From Arthrobacter sp. 31Y (lineage in GTDB: Bacteria; Actinomycetota; Actinomycetes; Actinomycetales; Micrococcaceae): a stretch of DNA of 64,000 nucleotides. Every line of letters begins with the position of its first letter. Positions within the stretch are counted from its first letter, which is position 1. The stretch is taken from the NCBI RefSeq assembly GCF_000526335.1, contig NZ_JAFW01000001.1, forward strand, positions 4,464,001 through 4,528,000, given 5' to 3'. A program made the translations under genes and the position numbers. This document shows, piece by piece, positions 18,169 through 26,497 of the stretch. The notes under the pieces were generated by a model that worked only from the letters and a program-made list of their open reading frames with translations, was not told the origin of the DNA and did no database searches.

Positions 18169-18935
18169 GCAGATCAACGTGGCTAGTGGTCAACCCAACG
18201 AAACCGCTCATTGTTCGACCGGCGCTGGCACGGCAAAGCTGCGATGTAACTTCCGCGGACCTTCAGAAGCTGTCCATCCTGGTGCGCCGCCTGACCAAGG
18301 CTCCATCGCCTGCTTCAGGTGAGCTGAATACTGAATCGCCGCTGGCGCTGTTGAGCAGCTGCTGGCGGCTGCCCGCGATGAAACCCGGAAGCTGTGGCTG
18401 ACGGGCGAGTCCGTGGAACCGGCGTTGGAGCATTGGCGGGAAGATTTGTTCTTTGGGAGCGTCCGGGTGGGCAACGGCAGGGGAGAAGGGAGGCCGAATA
18501 GAACACCCCGCGACGTGGACATCATTTGCGCGCAGAGGTGTGATTGCTCTTCCGTGGTTGGAGTGGTTTCGGATCCGGAGAAGCTGCTCGCTGACGACTG
18601 CGAACTCAGAAGCAATGAAGCATCACATTGGCCGTGAGTGAGCCGGACCAAACCACGCTTTGTGCCGGACCAGGTACTGTCGCTCCAGACCCAGGAGCCG
18701 GTTACTAGCACTGGGGTCTGCAAGACGGTCACATGAAGCTGGAGTTCGATGAATTCACAGCAAACGTGCGGGCCCTTGCCCGGCCTGTCACTTGGCAGAT
18801 TGACCTTGTGGTGCGTCTCGGTGATCGAACCACAGTCGAAGTGCCCCACCAAGAGGTTGGGCTCGGAACCGCCATTCGGTGAGCGAAGCCTGTCACGTCT
18901 TTCAGTAATGCCAGCGTGGTCCAAGCGTCCGGGGC
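18169..18935. other. Decayed region with fragments of unknown coding sequence
   Basis: Plus-strand snippets such as LLAAARDETRKLWLTGESVE and HWREDLFFGSVRVGNGRG (about 18350-18480) look protein-like but are not embedded in a full gene. I cannot assign them. Probably eroded mobile or island DNA. Confidence 0.35.
18733..18882 (+). CDS. Possible small ORF of 49 residues
   Basis: Reads MKLEFDEFTANVRALARPV, then TWQIDLVVRLGDRTTVEV, and ends LGTAIR. Composition is protein-like, but there is no clear ribosome site and no family match, and it lies in decayed DNA. It is more likely a fragment of a lost gene than an intact small protein. Confidence 0.25.
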   Translation: MKLEFDEFTANVRALARPVTWQIDLVVRLGDRTTVEVPHQEVGLGTAIR

Positions 18936-19631
18936 TCAATAGTCTATCCACTCGTCGACGCGCAGAGGATCTTCAACCGTTACACCATACGGTTCCAGCA
19001 GCTCCCTTAGCGTCATCAGACCCGCTTCGGTGTCGAAATCCGCAGCACTGCCGCTGGGAATATTGGGATCGTCCACTACCTCAATAGCTCGGCCAGCAAG
19101 TCGATCTCCAAAGAACACATATGATCGAAGTTCGGGTTCTTGGCGGCTGTGCCACACATATCCAGCAGCTGTCGGCGCCTTCGAACGGATCCAGTGGCCC
19201 CAGTGTCGGGTCTGGGCGTATTCCGCTGGCGGAGCATGTGTGATCCAGGGGCTCTGTTTGAACGAGCTCAACTCGGATCGAGTGCGCATGCCTACAAGTT
19301 CGAGATCACCGACCGTAGCAACTGCACTGAACCGGCGCCCTGCATAGACCGATCGAGGCAGAATATAGTTCCCCTTCGCGTCGTAGTCGAAGTCCCTCAG
19401 CAGAGTCTCCACGATGGCGACATCCAAAGTTTGCCCCGCATAGAGGAACGAGTACTGGTCGTCCAGAGTAGCGTCGAAGCGGCCACCTCCGTAATAGCGA
19501 TGACTCAGAACCGGACTAAACCCATCGGCAGAGTATGCCTTTTTGTGGACCCTATATAAAGTAGTTCCTGAAGGAAGTGCCACAAGGCAAGGATTGCCGG
19601 AGTAATCTACTGGGGGAAGACAATTCGTCAT
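18936..19631 (-). CDS. RES-domain toxin (NAD+ phosphorylase/glycohydrolase family)
   Basis: 231 residues covering a whole RES domain. The signature residues are present: Arg27 in LYRVHKK, Glu75 in VAIVETLLRD and Ser162 in VWHSRQEP. Also conserved are HRYYGGGRFDAT, LYAGQ and YAQTRHWGHWIRS. RES toxins such as MbcT degrade NAD+ and are neutralised by an antitoxin carrying an MbcA/ParS/Xre-type toxin-binding domain encoded just upstream. Here the ATG lies 4 bases after the stop of the EF-Tu-antitoxin fusion, so they should be co-translated. No other antitoxin is nearby. All catalytic residues are present, so the toxin is predicted active. Confidence 0.9.
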   Translation of the reverse strand: MTNCLPPVDYSGNPCLVALPSGTTLYRVHKKAYSADGFSPVLSHRYYGGGRFDATLDDQYSFLYAGQTLDVAIVETLLRDFDYDAKGNYILPRSVYAGRRFSAVATVGDLELVGMRTRSELSSFKQSPWITHAPPAEYAQTRHWGHWIRSKAPTAAGYVWHSRQEPELRSYVFFGDRLAGRAIEVVDDPNIPSGSAADFDTEAGLMTLRELLEPYGVTVEDPLRVDEWIDY

Positions 19632-19635
19632 CTAA

Positions 19636-21207
19636 TCACCAACTATCATTGTTGACTTGCTTAGCAGCATATATTATTTCAAGGTCCCGTTCTTTGCCGA
19701 GTATCCGGATTGGACTTTCACCTATCCAACTATTCCGTGTGAACCACCAGGAAATCGCACCTAATGAGGCATTTTCTGCGTCGAGAAGCGGTGCAACTAT
19801 TCGAATAGCTTCGTAAATTTCTGTGGATTCAGGGCTGATAAACTGAAACTCGGGATAAACCAATCTGCCTTTCCATGTGAGACTCATCGCACCGACAGGC
19901 GGGTCAACGACAACCCGAATCCCGTTCGCCACTATCTCTGCCTTCACCGCGGCAACAATCGCGTCCCCGGTTCTAGGGAGTGGTCTAGTACCTGACTCCG
20001 AAGCCGAGGCTCTGTCATTAGGGATAACCCGGGTAACTCTGCCTGATCCGATCGTGCGGCCGCTCTCGCGGATAGCGAAGCCGAGGCCCTCTTCCATAGC
20101 GATCGGATGGATGAGGCTAACGGTCATCTCAGTGTTGTCGCCAGGCATAACCATTTCCGTGCCCTCGGGCAGGGTGATAACGCCGGTTACGTCCGTGGTA
20201 CGGAAGTAGAACTGCGGGCGGTAGTTGGAGTAGAACGGGTTGTGGCGTCCGCCTTCGTCCTTGGAGAGGATGTAGACGTTGGCCTCGAAGTCGGTGTGCG
20301 GGGTGATGGAACCCGGCTTGACGACAACCTGGCCACGCTCGACATCGTCGCGCTTCAGACCGCGGAGCAGGAGGCCACAGTTCTCGCCGGCCCATGCTTC
20401 GTCGAGCTGCTTGTGGAACATCTCGATACCGGTAACCGTGGTCTTCTGGATCGGGCGGATGCCAACGATCTCAACCTCGGAGTTGATGGCGAGGGTTCCA
20501 CGCTCGGCGCGGCCCGTAACAACGGTGCCACGGCCGGTGATCGTGAAGACGTCTTCGATCGGCATCAGGAACGGCTTGTCGCGGTCACGTACGGGGTCCG
20601 GAACGGACTCGTCGACTGCTGCCATCAGGTCCTGGACGGACTTGACCCAAACCGGGTCGCCTTCCAGAGCCTTGAGGCCGGAGACGCGAACAACCGGAGC
20701 TTCATCGCCATCGAAGCCCTGCGAGCTGAGGAGCTCACGAACTTCCATTTCGACGAGGTCGAGGAGTTCTTCGTCATCAACCATGTCGGACTTGTTCAGT
20801 GCGACCAGCAGGTAGGGAACACCAACCTGGCGGGCGAGCAGAACGTGCTCGCGGGTCTGAGCCATCGGACCATCGGTTGCAGCAACCACGAGGATTGCGG
20901 CGTCCATCTGCGTGGCGCCGGTGATCATGTTCTTGATGTAGTCAGCGTGACCGGGGGCGTCTACGTGTGCGTAGTGGCGCTTTTCGGTCTGGTACTCCAC
21001 GTGGGAGATGTTGATGGTAATACCGCGCTGGCGCTCTTCCGGAGCGGAGTCGATCGACGCGAAGTCGCGCTGCTCGTTGAGATCCGGGTACTGGTCGTAC
21101 AGCACCTTGGAAATGGCGGCAGTCAGCGTCGTCTTACCGTGGTCAACGTGACCAATGGTGCCGATGTTGACGTGCGGCTTAGTCCGCTCGAATCTTGCCT
21201 TAGCCAC
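19636..21207 (-). CDS. Elongation factor Tu fused to a C-terminal MbcA/ParS/Xre-type antitoxin domain
   Basis: 523 residues from the GTG at 21207 ([14 protein letters not shown], the normal EF-Tu start; an in-frame TTG lies two codons earlier). Residues 1 to about 395 are a complete EF-Tu with [31 protein letters not shown] and SGLKAL, plus domains 2 and 3 ending [13 protein letters not shown] normal EF-Tu would stop there. This one continues about 128 residues: a linker ([15 protein letters not shown]), then [12 protein letters not shown], then [20 protein letters not shown], the pattern of the RES-neutralising MbcA/ParS/Xre toxin-binding domain (YPxFQF; W...L.G.SP..LL). The usual DNA-binding part of such antitoxins is missing and EF-Tu takes its place. 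The extension is visibly AT-richer than the EF-Tu part. There are no fusA or ribosomal protein genes around, so this is not the housekeeping tuf. Confidence 0.9.
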   Translation of the reverse strand: MAKARFERTKPHVNIGTIGHVDHGKTTLTAAISKVLYDQYPDLNEQRDFASIDSAPEERQRGITINISHVEYQTEKRHYAHVDAPGHADYIKNMITGATQMDAAILVVAATDGPMAQTREHVLLARQVGVPYLLVALNKSDMVDDEELLDLVEMEVRELLSSQGFDGDEAPVVRVSGLKALEGDPVWVKSVQDLMAAVDESVPDPVRDRDKPFLMPIEDVFTITGRGTVVTGRAERGTLAINSEVEIVGIRPIQKTTVTGIEMFHKQLDEAWAGENCGLLLRGLKRDDVERGQVVVKPGSITPHTDFEANVYILSKDEGGRHNPFYSNYRPQFYFRTTDVTGVITLPEGTEMVMPGDNTEMTVSLIHPIAMEEGLGFAIRESGRTIGSGRVTRVIPNDRASASESGTRPLPRTGDAIVAAVKAEIVANGIRVVVDPPVGAMSLTWKGRLVYPEFQFISPESTEIYEAIRIVAPLLDAENASLGAISWWFTRNSWIGESPIRILGKERDLEIIYAAKQVNNDSW

Positions 21208-21758
21208 ACCCAACCCCCAGAGAAGTCAGCCGTTCCCATCCGTCCGCCACGTTAGTGCGCGAAACGACTGGTCATGATCAGTTGAACGGAACTTTACATG
21301 CCAGCGGTACGAGCCTCCACCCTCACCTAAAAGTACGAATTTCCTCCCGGCGTAGACCCTGACACCACCTCACTCCACAACCCGAGGCCCCTGTTTAACC
21401 CGTCCTAAATCTCCGGTTGTTCCGGTGCTGCAAGATTGGGTCCGGAAACGATTCCGGGTACGGTTACAAATAGTTTTACTGATGATGTAGCTGGTAGATC
21501 GTCAGATCCGGCCTGAGCGTCAATCCCTTGGCTCCGCAGCCAAAATTGGTTCGACATTCCTGTACGCGGGTGGCTGACCGGCTTCAGACCTTGACGACCG
21601 GTCATGTTGCTTTTCCCGGGTTGCACCATGATAAGGGGCAGAAAGGGGTGATTCCGATGGAGCTCTCAGACGCAAAGCTGGTGCTGCCGAATGTGTCTGC
21701 AGCGGGTGGCGCCGCACCACGGAGCGAATATCGCGACTCCAAGCCCGCTGAGCGTGGG
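21208..21758. other. Upstream region of the EF-Tu fusion
   Basis: About 550 bases between the fusion gene and the long repeat. No gene recognised. It must contain the promoter of the leftward toxin-antitoxin operon; I cannot place -35/-10 boxes with confidence. Confidence 0.4.
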
Positions 21759-21768
21759 CAAAAAGGAC

Positions 21769-21787
21769 GTGTGGACAGTGTCCACAC
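21769..21787. promoter_or_regulatory. 19-bp palindrome with DnaA-box-like halves, copy 1
   Basis: GTGTGGACA-G-TGTCCACAC, perfect 9-bp arms around one base. Each half contains TGTCCACA, the core of the actinobacterial DnaA box TTGTCCACA. It lies about 94 bp before the tRNA-end block of the left long repeat. Confidence 0.6.
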
Positions 21788-21871
21788 TTTCCGCCTCGGA
21801 CTGGCCCGTACAGCCACCGGACTGCCCCGGATTCCGCATGTTTCCGCCTCTCCCCAGTGTTCCCAGGGCCT

Positions 21872-21905
21872 GGAATCCCGTTCGAGTCCCACCTCGGGCA
21901 CGGCA
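21872..21905 (+). other. tRNA 3'-end remnant (possible attachment site), left
   Basis: A 34-base block identical in both long repeats. TTCGAGTCCCACCTCGGGCA (21881-21900) has the form of a T-loop, 3' T-stem strand, 3' acceptor strand and discriminator base. The five bases before the T-loop do not pair with CCCAC, and there is no 5' tRNA half, so it is not a functional tRNA. A tRNA tail followed by a terminator is what integrase att sites in tRNA genes leave behind. Confidence 0.6.
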
Positions 21906-21934
21906 GACCCCCTCGTCAGAGGGGGTCTTTGCTT
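21905..21934 (+). terminator. tRNA-type Rho-independent terminator, left repeat
   Basis: AGACCCCCT (21905-21913), loop CGTCAG, AGGGGGTCT (21920-21928), then a T-rich tail. Directly follows the tRNA 3' remnant. Confidence 0.75.
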
Positions 21935-22185
21935 TAACGTGTGTACAAATTTGGTGGTCAGGTCCCTCTGACACTGGCCGCGGGGTGCGCCTGGCGCCGC
22001 GGGTCGCCTGTTCAGGTGTGGGGGAGCGGGTTCAGGGTCGTGGCTGGTAGGCCCTCCGCCTGCTGTGAGCTGGGGTTATGTGGTCCTCACTTGGTGCGTC
22101 CTGTAGGTCCTGGTTTGGCCTACACCTCTTCATGGGTAGGGGGACTGAGCGCGACATGACCTTCGAGAACCTGACTCAGAGAATC

Positions 22186-22739
22186 TGGTTCCGGCTCGTT
22201 CGTGGAGTGGGGAGACGTGGGTGGCGGCTGCTTTGTCAGGCCAAAGGGGGTGTGGACATTGTCCACACTTAAATCTGCTTTACTGAGGCTGATCCTAGTC
22301 ATTCCCTTCCCCTCCTCGGGCTGCATCTGTTTATCGCATATGAGGCAACATGACGCCGGTTCAAAAGGGCACGGCCTCCCATGCGCGTCAACGTGGTGTT
22401 AGACAAGACGCGGACGCTATGCAAATTCGGACATGAGCGCTCAGTCGACGCGGTGCACCGTGATGTCGGGGTCATTGCGGCGCACTCTGAGGACAGTGGT
22501 GTGAAGCTTTTGATGAGCTTGAACGTCCTGTCCTCCGGTGTTCGCAGGTTGAGGCGGGGCGTCGTTGTGCCCTTGATAGTTGGCGTCATCGATACGAGCG
22601 TGCTTCAAGTATCCGTATGTCCTACGAGGCCGGCTTTGGGACGATTCGATAGGGGCGTCGATTAGTAAGCGGTCTGGACTGCCTGGAAACGTCATGTGGG
22701 GGCCCGGGCGGTCCACACGAGGCATTAGTTTGGAGGATG
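22186..22739. other. Intergenic region right of the left repeat
   Basis: No gene I can support. It holds a third copy of the 19-bp palindrome at 22250-22268, preceded by GGCCAAAGG, which resembles the first bases of the long repeat, so a truncated third repeat is likely. Confidence 0.45.
22250..22268. promoter_or_regulatory. 19-bp palindrome with DnaA-box-like halves, copy 3
   Basis: GTGTGGACA-T-TGTCCACAC. The central T creates a perfect TTGTCCACA on the plus strand at 22259-22267. The tRNA remnant and terminator of the long repeats do not follow here. Confidence 0.6.
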
Positions 22740-22794
22740 TTCTGTGACGCGGCCGGAGCCGCCTGTTGTTCTTGCGTTCGGCCGCGCCACAGAA
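22740..22794 (-). terminator. Large hairpin after the leftward sugar ABC operon
   Basis: Arms TTCTGTG-ac-GCGGCCG and CGGCCGC-gc-CACAGAA with a 23-base loop, starting 25 bases after the permease stop. Probably the operon terminator; no long T-run. Confidence 0.55.
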
Positions 22795-22818
22795 TTCTGG
22801 AATGTCTGACTGCGGCTC

Positions 22819-24078
22819 CTAAGCTCGCCCATGGGCAGTGCGGCTGCGACGTGAAAGACTGTCGACAATAACAGCGAGAAGCAGAACGCCGCCGATAATA
22901 ATGAACCTCACTGGGTCCGGGAGTGAGAGCAGGTTGAGTCCGCTGAAGATGGCGTAAATGACCAGGATCCCCAGGAACGCAGACCAAGCGCGTCCGCGTC
23001 CTCCGAAGAGGCTTGTACCGCCAATCACGGCTGCTGCAATTGCATTGAGATTCTCATCGGCCGCCGCGGTGGCCGTGGACGCGGAGCCGGAGCGGAGGGC
23101 GATCATGATGCCCCCGAGGGCTGCGAGTGTGGAGCAGAGCATGTATACCGAGATGTAGATTCGGTTGACGTTGATCCCTGAGCGGCGGGCCGCTTCTACA
23201 TTCCCGCCAATGGCGTAGACGGCACGGCCCCAACGGGTTCGGCGAAGTGCTACGTCGAGGATAACGGTAAGAGCGACGAACAGAAGCACAATCGTAGCCA
23301 CACCTCGACCGCCCTTGGCGTAGAGGAACACGGCCGGGAGGATCAGGACGGTTAGTAGGGCTGCTGCCCTGAAGATCAGCGCACCGTTGGACGGCGCCGA
23401 CAGGCCTGCTGCCAGGCGATTGCGTCGGCCCAGGACGGCTGAGACGAAGTATGCCCCGACACCCAAGGCGATCACTATGTAGGTCGCGGCTGCGGGCAGG
23501 AAACTCTGGCCGAATTGCACGAGCAGGGATTCGCGCGGCAGTCCGATGGAGTTGGCAGGCCCGGTAGAAATGATGAACCGCTGTACGCCCTGAAGCGCGA
23601 GTAGGCCTGCCAGGGTGACCAGGAAGCTGGGGACGCCGAACCGGGTGTAGAGGAATCCGTAGAGAGCTCCGACCGCGGCGCCACTTAGAAGAGCGGCCAA
23701 GAATGCGATGGCCAGAGGCCACGACTGGTTGACGAACCCGACCGCGAATACGGCGCTGGCAAGTCCTGCTACGGAGCCCACGGAGAGGTCGATTTCCCCC
23801 AACAGTAGGACCACGACGACGCCAAGAGCCATGAGCCCAACTCCCACGGACTGCCAGAGCAGGTTCGACATGTTGTACGCAGACAGGTAGCTCGGGTTGA
23901 GGATTTGGAAGATCGTGCCAATGATCAGGAGCCCGACGATCACGGGCAACGGTCCGAGGTCACCACCTTGGATGCGGGCTTTCGCTTGATCAACAAGACC
24001 TTTGACGCCGCTGGAGGAGATGAGCCGTTCGTCCTGCAGGTCCAGAGGTGGCAGAGCCAGTGCTTGTGTTTTAGTCAT
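22819..24078 (-). CDS. Sugar ABC transporter permease (XylH-like)
   Basis: 419 residues with about ten hydrophobic segments and the BPD_transp_2 hallmarks [20 protein letters not shown] and YAIGGNVEAARRSGI, as in XylH/RbsC-type permeases. Compared with RbsC it has extra length in the middle (extra hydrophobic segments around residues 230-300), typical of the XylH branch. The start at 24078 overlaps the ATPase stop by 8 bases (ATGACTAA), so it is coupled. It is the last gene of a binding protein-ATPase-permease operon. The substrate is probably a pentose or related sugar; the sequence does not decide it. Confidence 0.85.
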   Translation of the reverse strand: MTKTQALALPPLDLQDERLISSSGVKGLVDQAKARIQGGDLGPLPVIVGLLIIGTIFQILNPSYLSAYNMSNLLWQSVGVGLMALGVVVVLLLGEIDLSVGSVAGLASAVFAVGFVNQSWPLAIAFLAALLSGAAVGALYGFLYTRFGVPSFLVTLAGLLALQGVQRFIISTGPANSIGLPRESLLVQFGQSFLPAAATYIVIALGVGAYFVSAVLGRRNRLAAGLSAPSNGALIFRAAALLTVLILPAVFLYAKGGRGVATIVLLFVALTVILDVALRRTRWGRAVYAIGGNVEAARRSGINVNRIYISVYMLCSTLAALGGIMIALRSGSASTATAAADENLNAIAAAVIGGTSLFGGRGRAWSAFLGILVIYAIFSGLNLLSLPDPVRFIIIGGVLLLAVIVDSLSRRSRTAHGRA

Positions 24079-24931
24079 TGTTGACGGTCTCGTTTCGTTG
24101 AACGTCTTGGGCTTCGGCGAGGCGTCGGGTGGCGCGTGCGGACACCGCATTGTCGGTGGCCCCTGTAATTGCCGCGATAAGCTCTTCGCCGGAGGTTGAA
24201 CGGGCGTCGAATTCGCCATTGTTCCTGCCGAGGCGAAGCACGACAACACGGTCGGCGACAGCTTGAACATCGGCCATGTTGTGGCTGATCATCAGTACTC
24301 CAATGCCGCGGTCACGGATGCGCTCGACGAGATTCAGCACTTCCGCGGTCTGGGCGACACCCAACGCTGCGGTGGGCTCATCCAGCATGATGAGTTGCGG
24401 GTTGCCCAGTAGAGACCGGGCAATGGCAACGGTCTGACGCTGTCCTCCTGAAAGTGAAGCCACTGGAATCCTCACGGAGGGGATCTTGGCGGCGAGCTGC
24501 CGGAGCAGGTGCCAGGATTCACGTTCCATGGAAACTTCGTCCAAGAGGCGTCCGCGGACAGGCTCTTTGCCGAGGAAGAGGTTGGCGACGACATCAAGGT
24601 TGTCGCAGAGTGCAAGGTCTTGGAAAACTGTGGCGATGCCCAGGTCCTGGGCCTCGGCCGGTCCGTGCATCGTGACTGGGCTGCCATCGATCTGGATCTC
24701 GCCTGAATCATGCTGGTAGACCCCGGAGATGATTTTCACCAGAGTCGACTTCCCGGCGCCGTTGTCGCCGACAAGGGCTACCACTTCACCGCGGTGGATT
24801 TCCAGGTCGATGTCGGCCAGTGCCTGCACAGCACCAAATCGTTTGTTGACGCCTCGCATGGACAGAATGGAGGAGGTTCCACCTTCGCACCGGGTGCCTT
24901 CATGGACGTCGCTTGCGACCGAGTGGGTCAT
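24071..24931 (-). CDS. Sugar ABC transporter ATPase, single domain (XylG-like)
   Basis: 286 residues, one nucleotide-binding domain: Walker A GDNGAGKST, signature LSGGQRQ, Walker B LIMLDEPTAAL and a switch His in ISHNMADV. The single-domain form goes with the XylH-like permease and contrasts with the two-domain ATPase of the neighbouring system. I chose the ATG at 24931 (MTHSVASD) because ACGGAG lies 7-8 bases before it; an earlier in-frame start at 24973 has none. It is the middle gene of the leftward operon. Confidence 0.88.
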   Translation of the reverse strand: MTHSVASDVHEGTRCEGGTSSILSMRGVNKRFGAVQALADIDLEIHRGEVVALVGDNGAGKSTLVKIISGVYQHDSGEIQIDGSPVTMHGPAEAQDLGIATVFQDLALCDNLDVVANLFLGKEPVRGRLLDEVSMERESWHLLRQLAAKIPSVRIPVASLSGGQRQTVAIARSLLGNPQLIMLDEPTAALGVAQTAEVLNLVERIRDRGIGVLMISHNMADVQAVADRVVVLRLGRNNGEFDARSTSGEELIAAITGATDNAVSARATRRLAEAQDVQRNETVNND

Positions 24932-25001
24932 GTTAGTGCTCCGTTCGTTGTTCACGAGGGAGCTGCGACTCATCCGCAGCCCGCAGCCCCCTCAGATGGC
25001 C

Positions 25002-26069
25002 CTATTTGAGGCCGAGCTTCTCGCAGGCTGCCGTCAGTTCGGAGGTACAGATCTGTTCGGCTTTGTAGACGCCGTCTGCGATTACCGTGTCCTTGATGTT
25101 CTTCTGCGTCAGGGCGATGGGCGTGAGCAGGGTCGACGGGATGCCCTCGACCGTGTCGGTGCTTTGTGGAGCTTCGCCTCGAGCCAGCGCGACTGCAGCT
25201 TCGGCTGCTGCCTCAGCCTGCTGTTTGATGGCTTTGTAGACCGTCATGTATTGCTCGCCGGTCACGATTCTCTGGACTGCTTCGAGTTCAGCGTCCTGGC
25301 CGGTCACAGGAGGTATCGGGGTAACGCCTGCACCTTTGAGTGCGGCCACTGCGCCGCTGGCAGTACTGTCGTTGCCGGCGTAGACCCCGACCAGGCTGCT
25401 GCGGTCCACAGTTCCGAGCTGGCCCTCTACCCATTGCTGGGCCTCAGTGGTGGACCACTGGGGGGTATCGAATTCCCCGACAACCTTGAAAGGGGAGGCA
25501 TCGATGACGCTGTGAGCTCCGGCTTTGTACTGCGACGCGTTGGGATCAGTTGGTGCGCCGTTGACCATCAGGATGTTGCCGGAAGTCTTGCCTTCCACCT
25601 TGAGTCGGTCAACGAGGGACTGGGCTTGGAGCTTTCCAACGGTGGGGTTGTCGAAGGAGACGTAGTAGCCCACGTCGGCGCTCTTAATGAGCCTGTCGTA
25701 AGCGATGACCGGGACGTTGGCCGATTTTGCTGTCCCTGCCAACCCCACGCCCTGCACCGAATCAGCGGCGTTCAGCACAATGACGTTGGGGCTTTGTGCC
25801 AGGACCGACTCAACTTGCTGCTGTTGCTGTCCTGTGTCTCCGTTGGCGTTGAAGTAGAGGATCTCAGAGTTGGGAGCGAGCTCTTTGACCTTCTGTTCGA
25901 AGAGCGGGCGGTCGAAGGCTTCGTAGCGTGTGGTGTTGGATTCGGGCATCAGGAAGGCGATTTTCAGCTTTTCTTCGGCGCCGGCGGAAGGTCCTGTTGC
26001 CGCTCCGCTGCAGGAGCTCAATGCCATAGCGGCTATTAGGCCCGCGGTAATCGTGAGTTGTCGCTTCAT
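25002..26069 (-). CDS. Sugar-binding lipoprotein (XylF-like)
   Basis: 355 residues. Signal peptide with lipobox (LIAAMALSSCSGAA; Cys20) for attachment to the outer face of the membrane. The rest is a periplasmic-binding-protein type I fold, closest in pattern to D-xylose-binding proteins (KIAFLMPESNTTRYEAFDRP, VIAYDRLIKSADVGYYVSFD, GVYAGNDSTASGAVAALKGA). It is the first gene of the leftward operon and would pass substrate to the XylH-like permease. One GCTCANATGAGCG operator-like site lies 231 bases upstream of the start. Confidence 0.88.
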   Translation of the reverse strand: MKRQLTITAGLIAAMALSSCSGAATGPSAGAEEKLKIAFLMPESNTTRYEAFDRPLFEQKVKELAPNSEILYFNANGDTGQQQQQVESVLAQSPNVIVLNAADSVQGVGLAGTAKSANVPVIAYDRLIKSADVGYYVSFDNPTVGKLQAQSLVDRLKVEGKTSGNILMVNGAPTDPNASQYKAGAHSVIDASPFKVVGEFDTPQWSTTEAQQWVEGQLGTVDRSSLVGVYAGNDSTASGAVAALKGAGVTPIPPVTGQDAELEAVQRIVTGEQYMTVYKAIKQQAEAAAEAAVALARGEAPQSTDTVEGIPSTLLTPIALTQKNIKDTVIADGVYKAEQICTSELTAACEKLGLK

Positions 26070-26497
26070 TGCGGTTTTTCTCCGTAAAGGGTGATGGGTC
26101 TGCCCCTTAATCCGGGCAGCACATTAAAGGCCATGCAAGTGGTTGGTTTGGTCAGGTGATGCGCGCACCTGTTCGCTTGCGGGAAAAGCCCGGCCATGCC
26201 TTGTGGGCATATACGGCCTGCCGACCGAGAAGCTTCAGCGCCTGGTGGGAAGGGCTTTTAGGAAACCTACAGAGAGATTCAACAATGCGCAAAGACCCTG
26301 CTCAGATGAGCGAAAAGGGTGAAAGAACAGCGCGAGAGTGTCTCGCATAAGAGTGTCGCGGGCATTCTAGAGTCGTCGCGGCGGCTGGCAGAACAGGGTC
26401 CGACACTCCGAACCCTCTCGGGTGCTCGTAGAGGGGTGCTCCCGACCGGAAACGCTGGATCGTTACCCTGCGTGGGGTGCTCTGGCAGGAAAGTTGG
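26070..26497. other. Promoter/leader region of the leftward ABC operon
   Basis: About 430 bases with no gene. It holds the upstream region of the sugar-binding protein gene and, at 26300-26312, an operator-like palindrome shared with the divergent promoter region at 27.5 kb. Confidence 0.5.
26300..26312. promoter_or_regulatory. Operator-like site GCTCAGATGAGCG
   Basis: Same 13-base pattern (GCTCANATGAGCG) as the two sites between the regulator and the second transporter. Suggests that the SorC-type regulator also controls the leftward operon. Confidence 0.5.

Larger units (their letters stand above)
21759..22172. repeat. Long direct repeat, left copy (about 414 bp)
   Basis: Matches 63551-63963 in the same orientation over its whole length, roughly 85-90% by eye. 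Layout from left: 19-bp palindrome, about 80 bp spacer, a 34-base perfectly shared block with a tRNA 3' end, a terminator hairpin, then about 230 bp of G/T-rich sequence ending near CATGACCTTCGAGAAC. Sequence outside these limits is unrelated between the copies. It contains no evident protein gene. With its partner it brackets the 41-kb catabolic block. Confidence 0.9.

Noticed and set aside
18208..18951. 247-codon minus-strand frame left of the RES gene
   Set aside because: Ser/Thr/Pro-rich with no domain and overlaps the RES stop; composition typical of random high-GC sequence.
19636..21207. Housekeeping tuf gene
   Set aside because: No fusA, rpsL/rpsG or rpsJ neighbours, a 128-residue extension and a coupled RES toxin mark it as an accessory gene.
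20107..21255. Long open frame on the plus strand opposite EF-Tu
   Set aside because: Arises from the strong codon bias of the EF-Tu gene; its product has no protein-like features and the minus strand is unmistakably EF-Tu.
21841..21905. A complete tRNA gene in the long repeats
   Set aside because: Only the T-loop, 3' stem and acceptor strands are present; no D-arm, anticodon arm or 5' acceptor strand pairs with them.
24729..26039. Long plus-strand frame opposite the XylF-like gene
   Set aside because: Antisense of a clear lipoprotein and ATPase; a GC-bias artefact.
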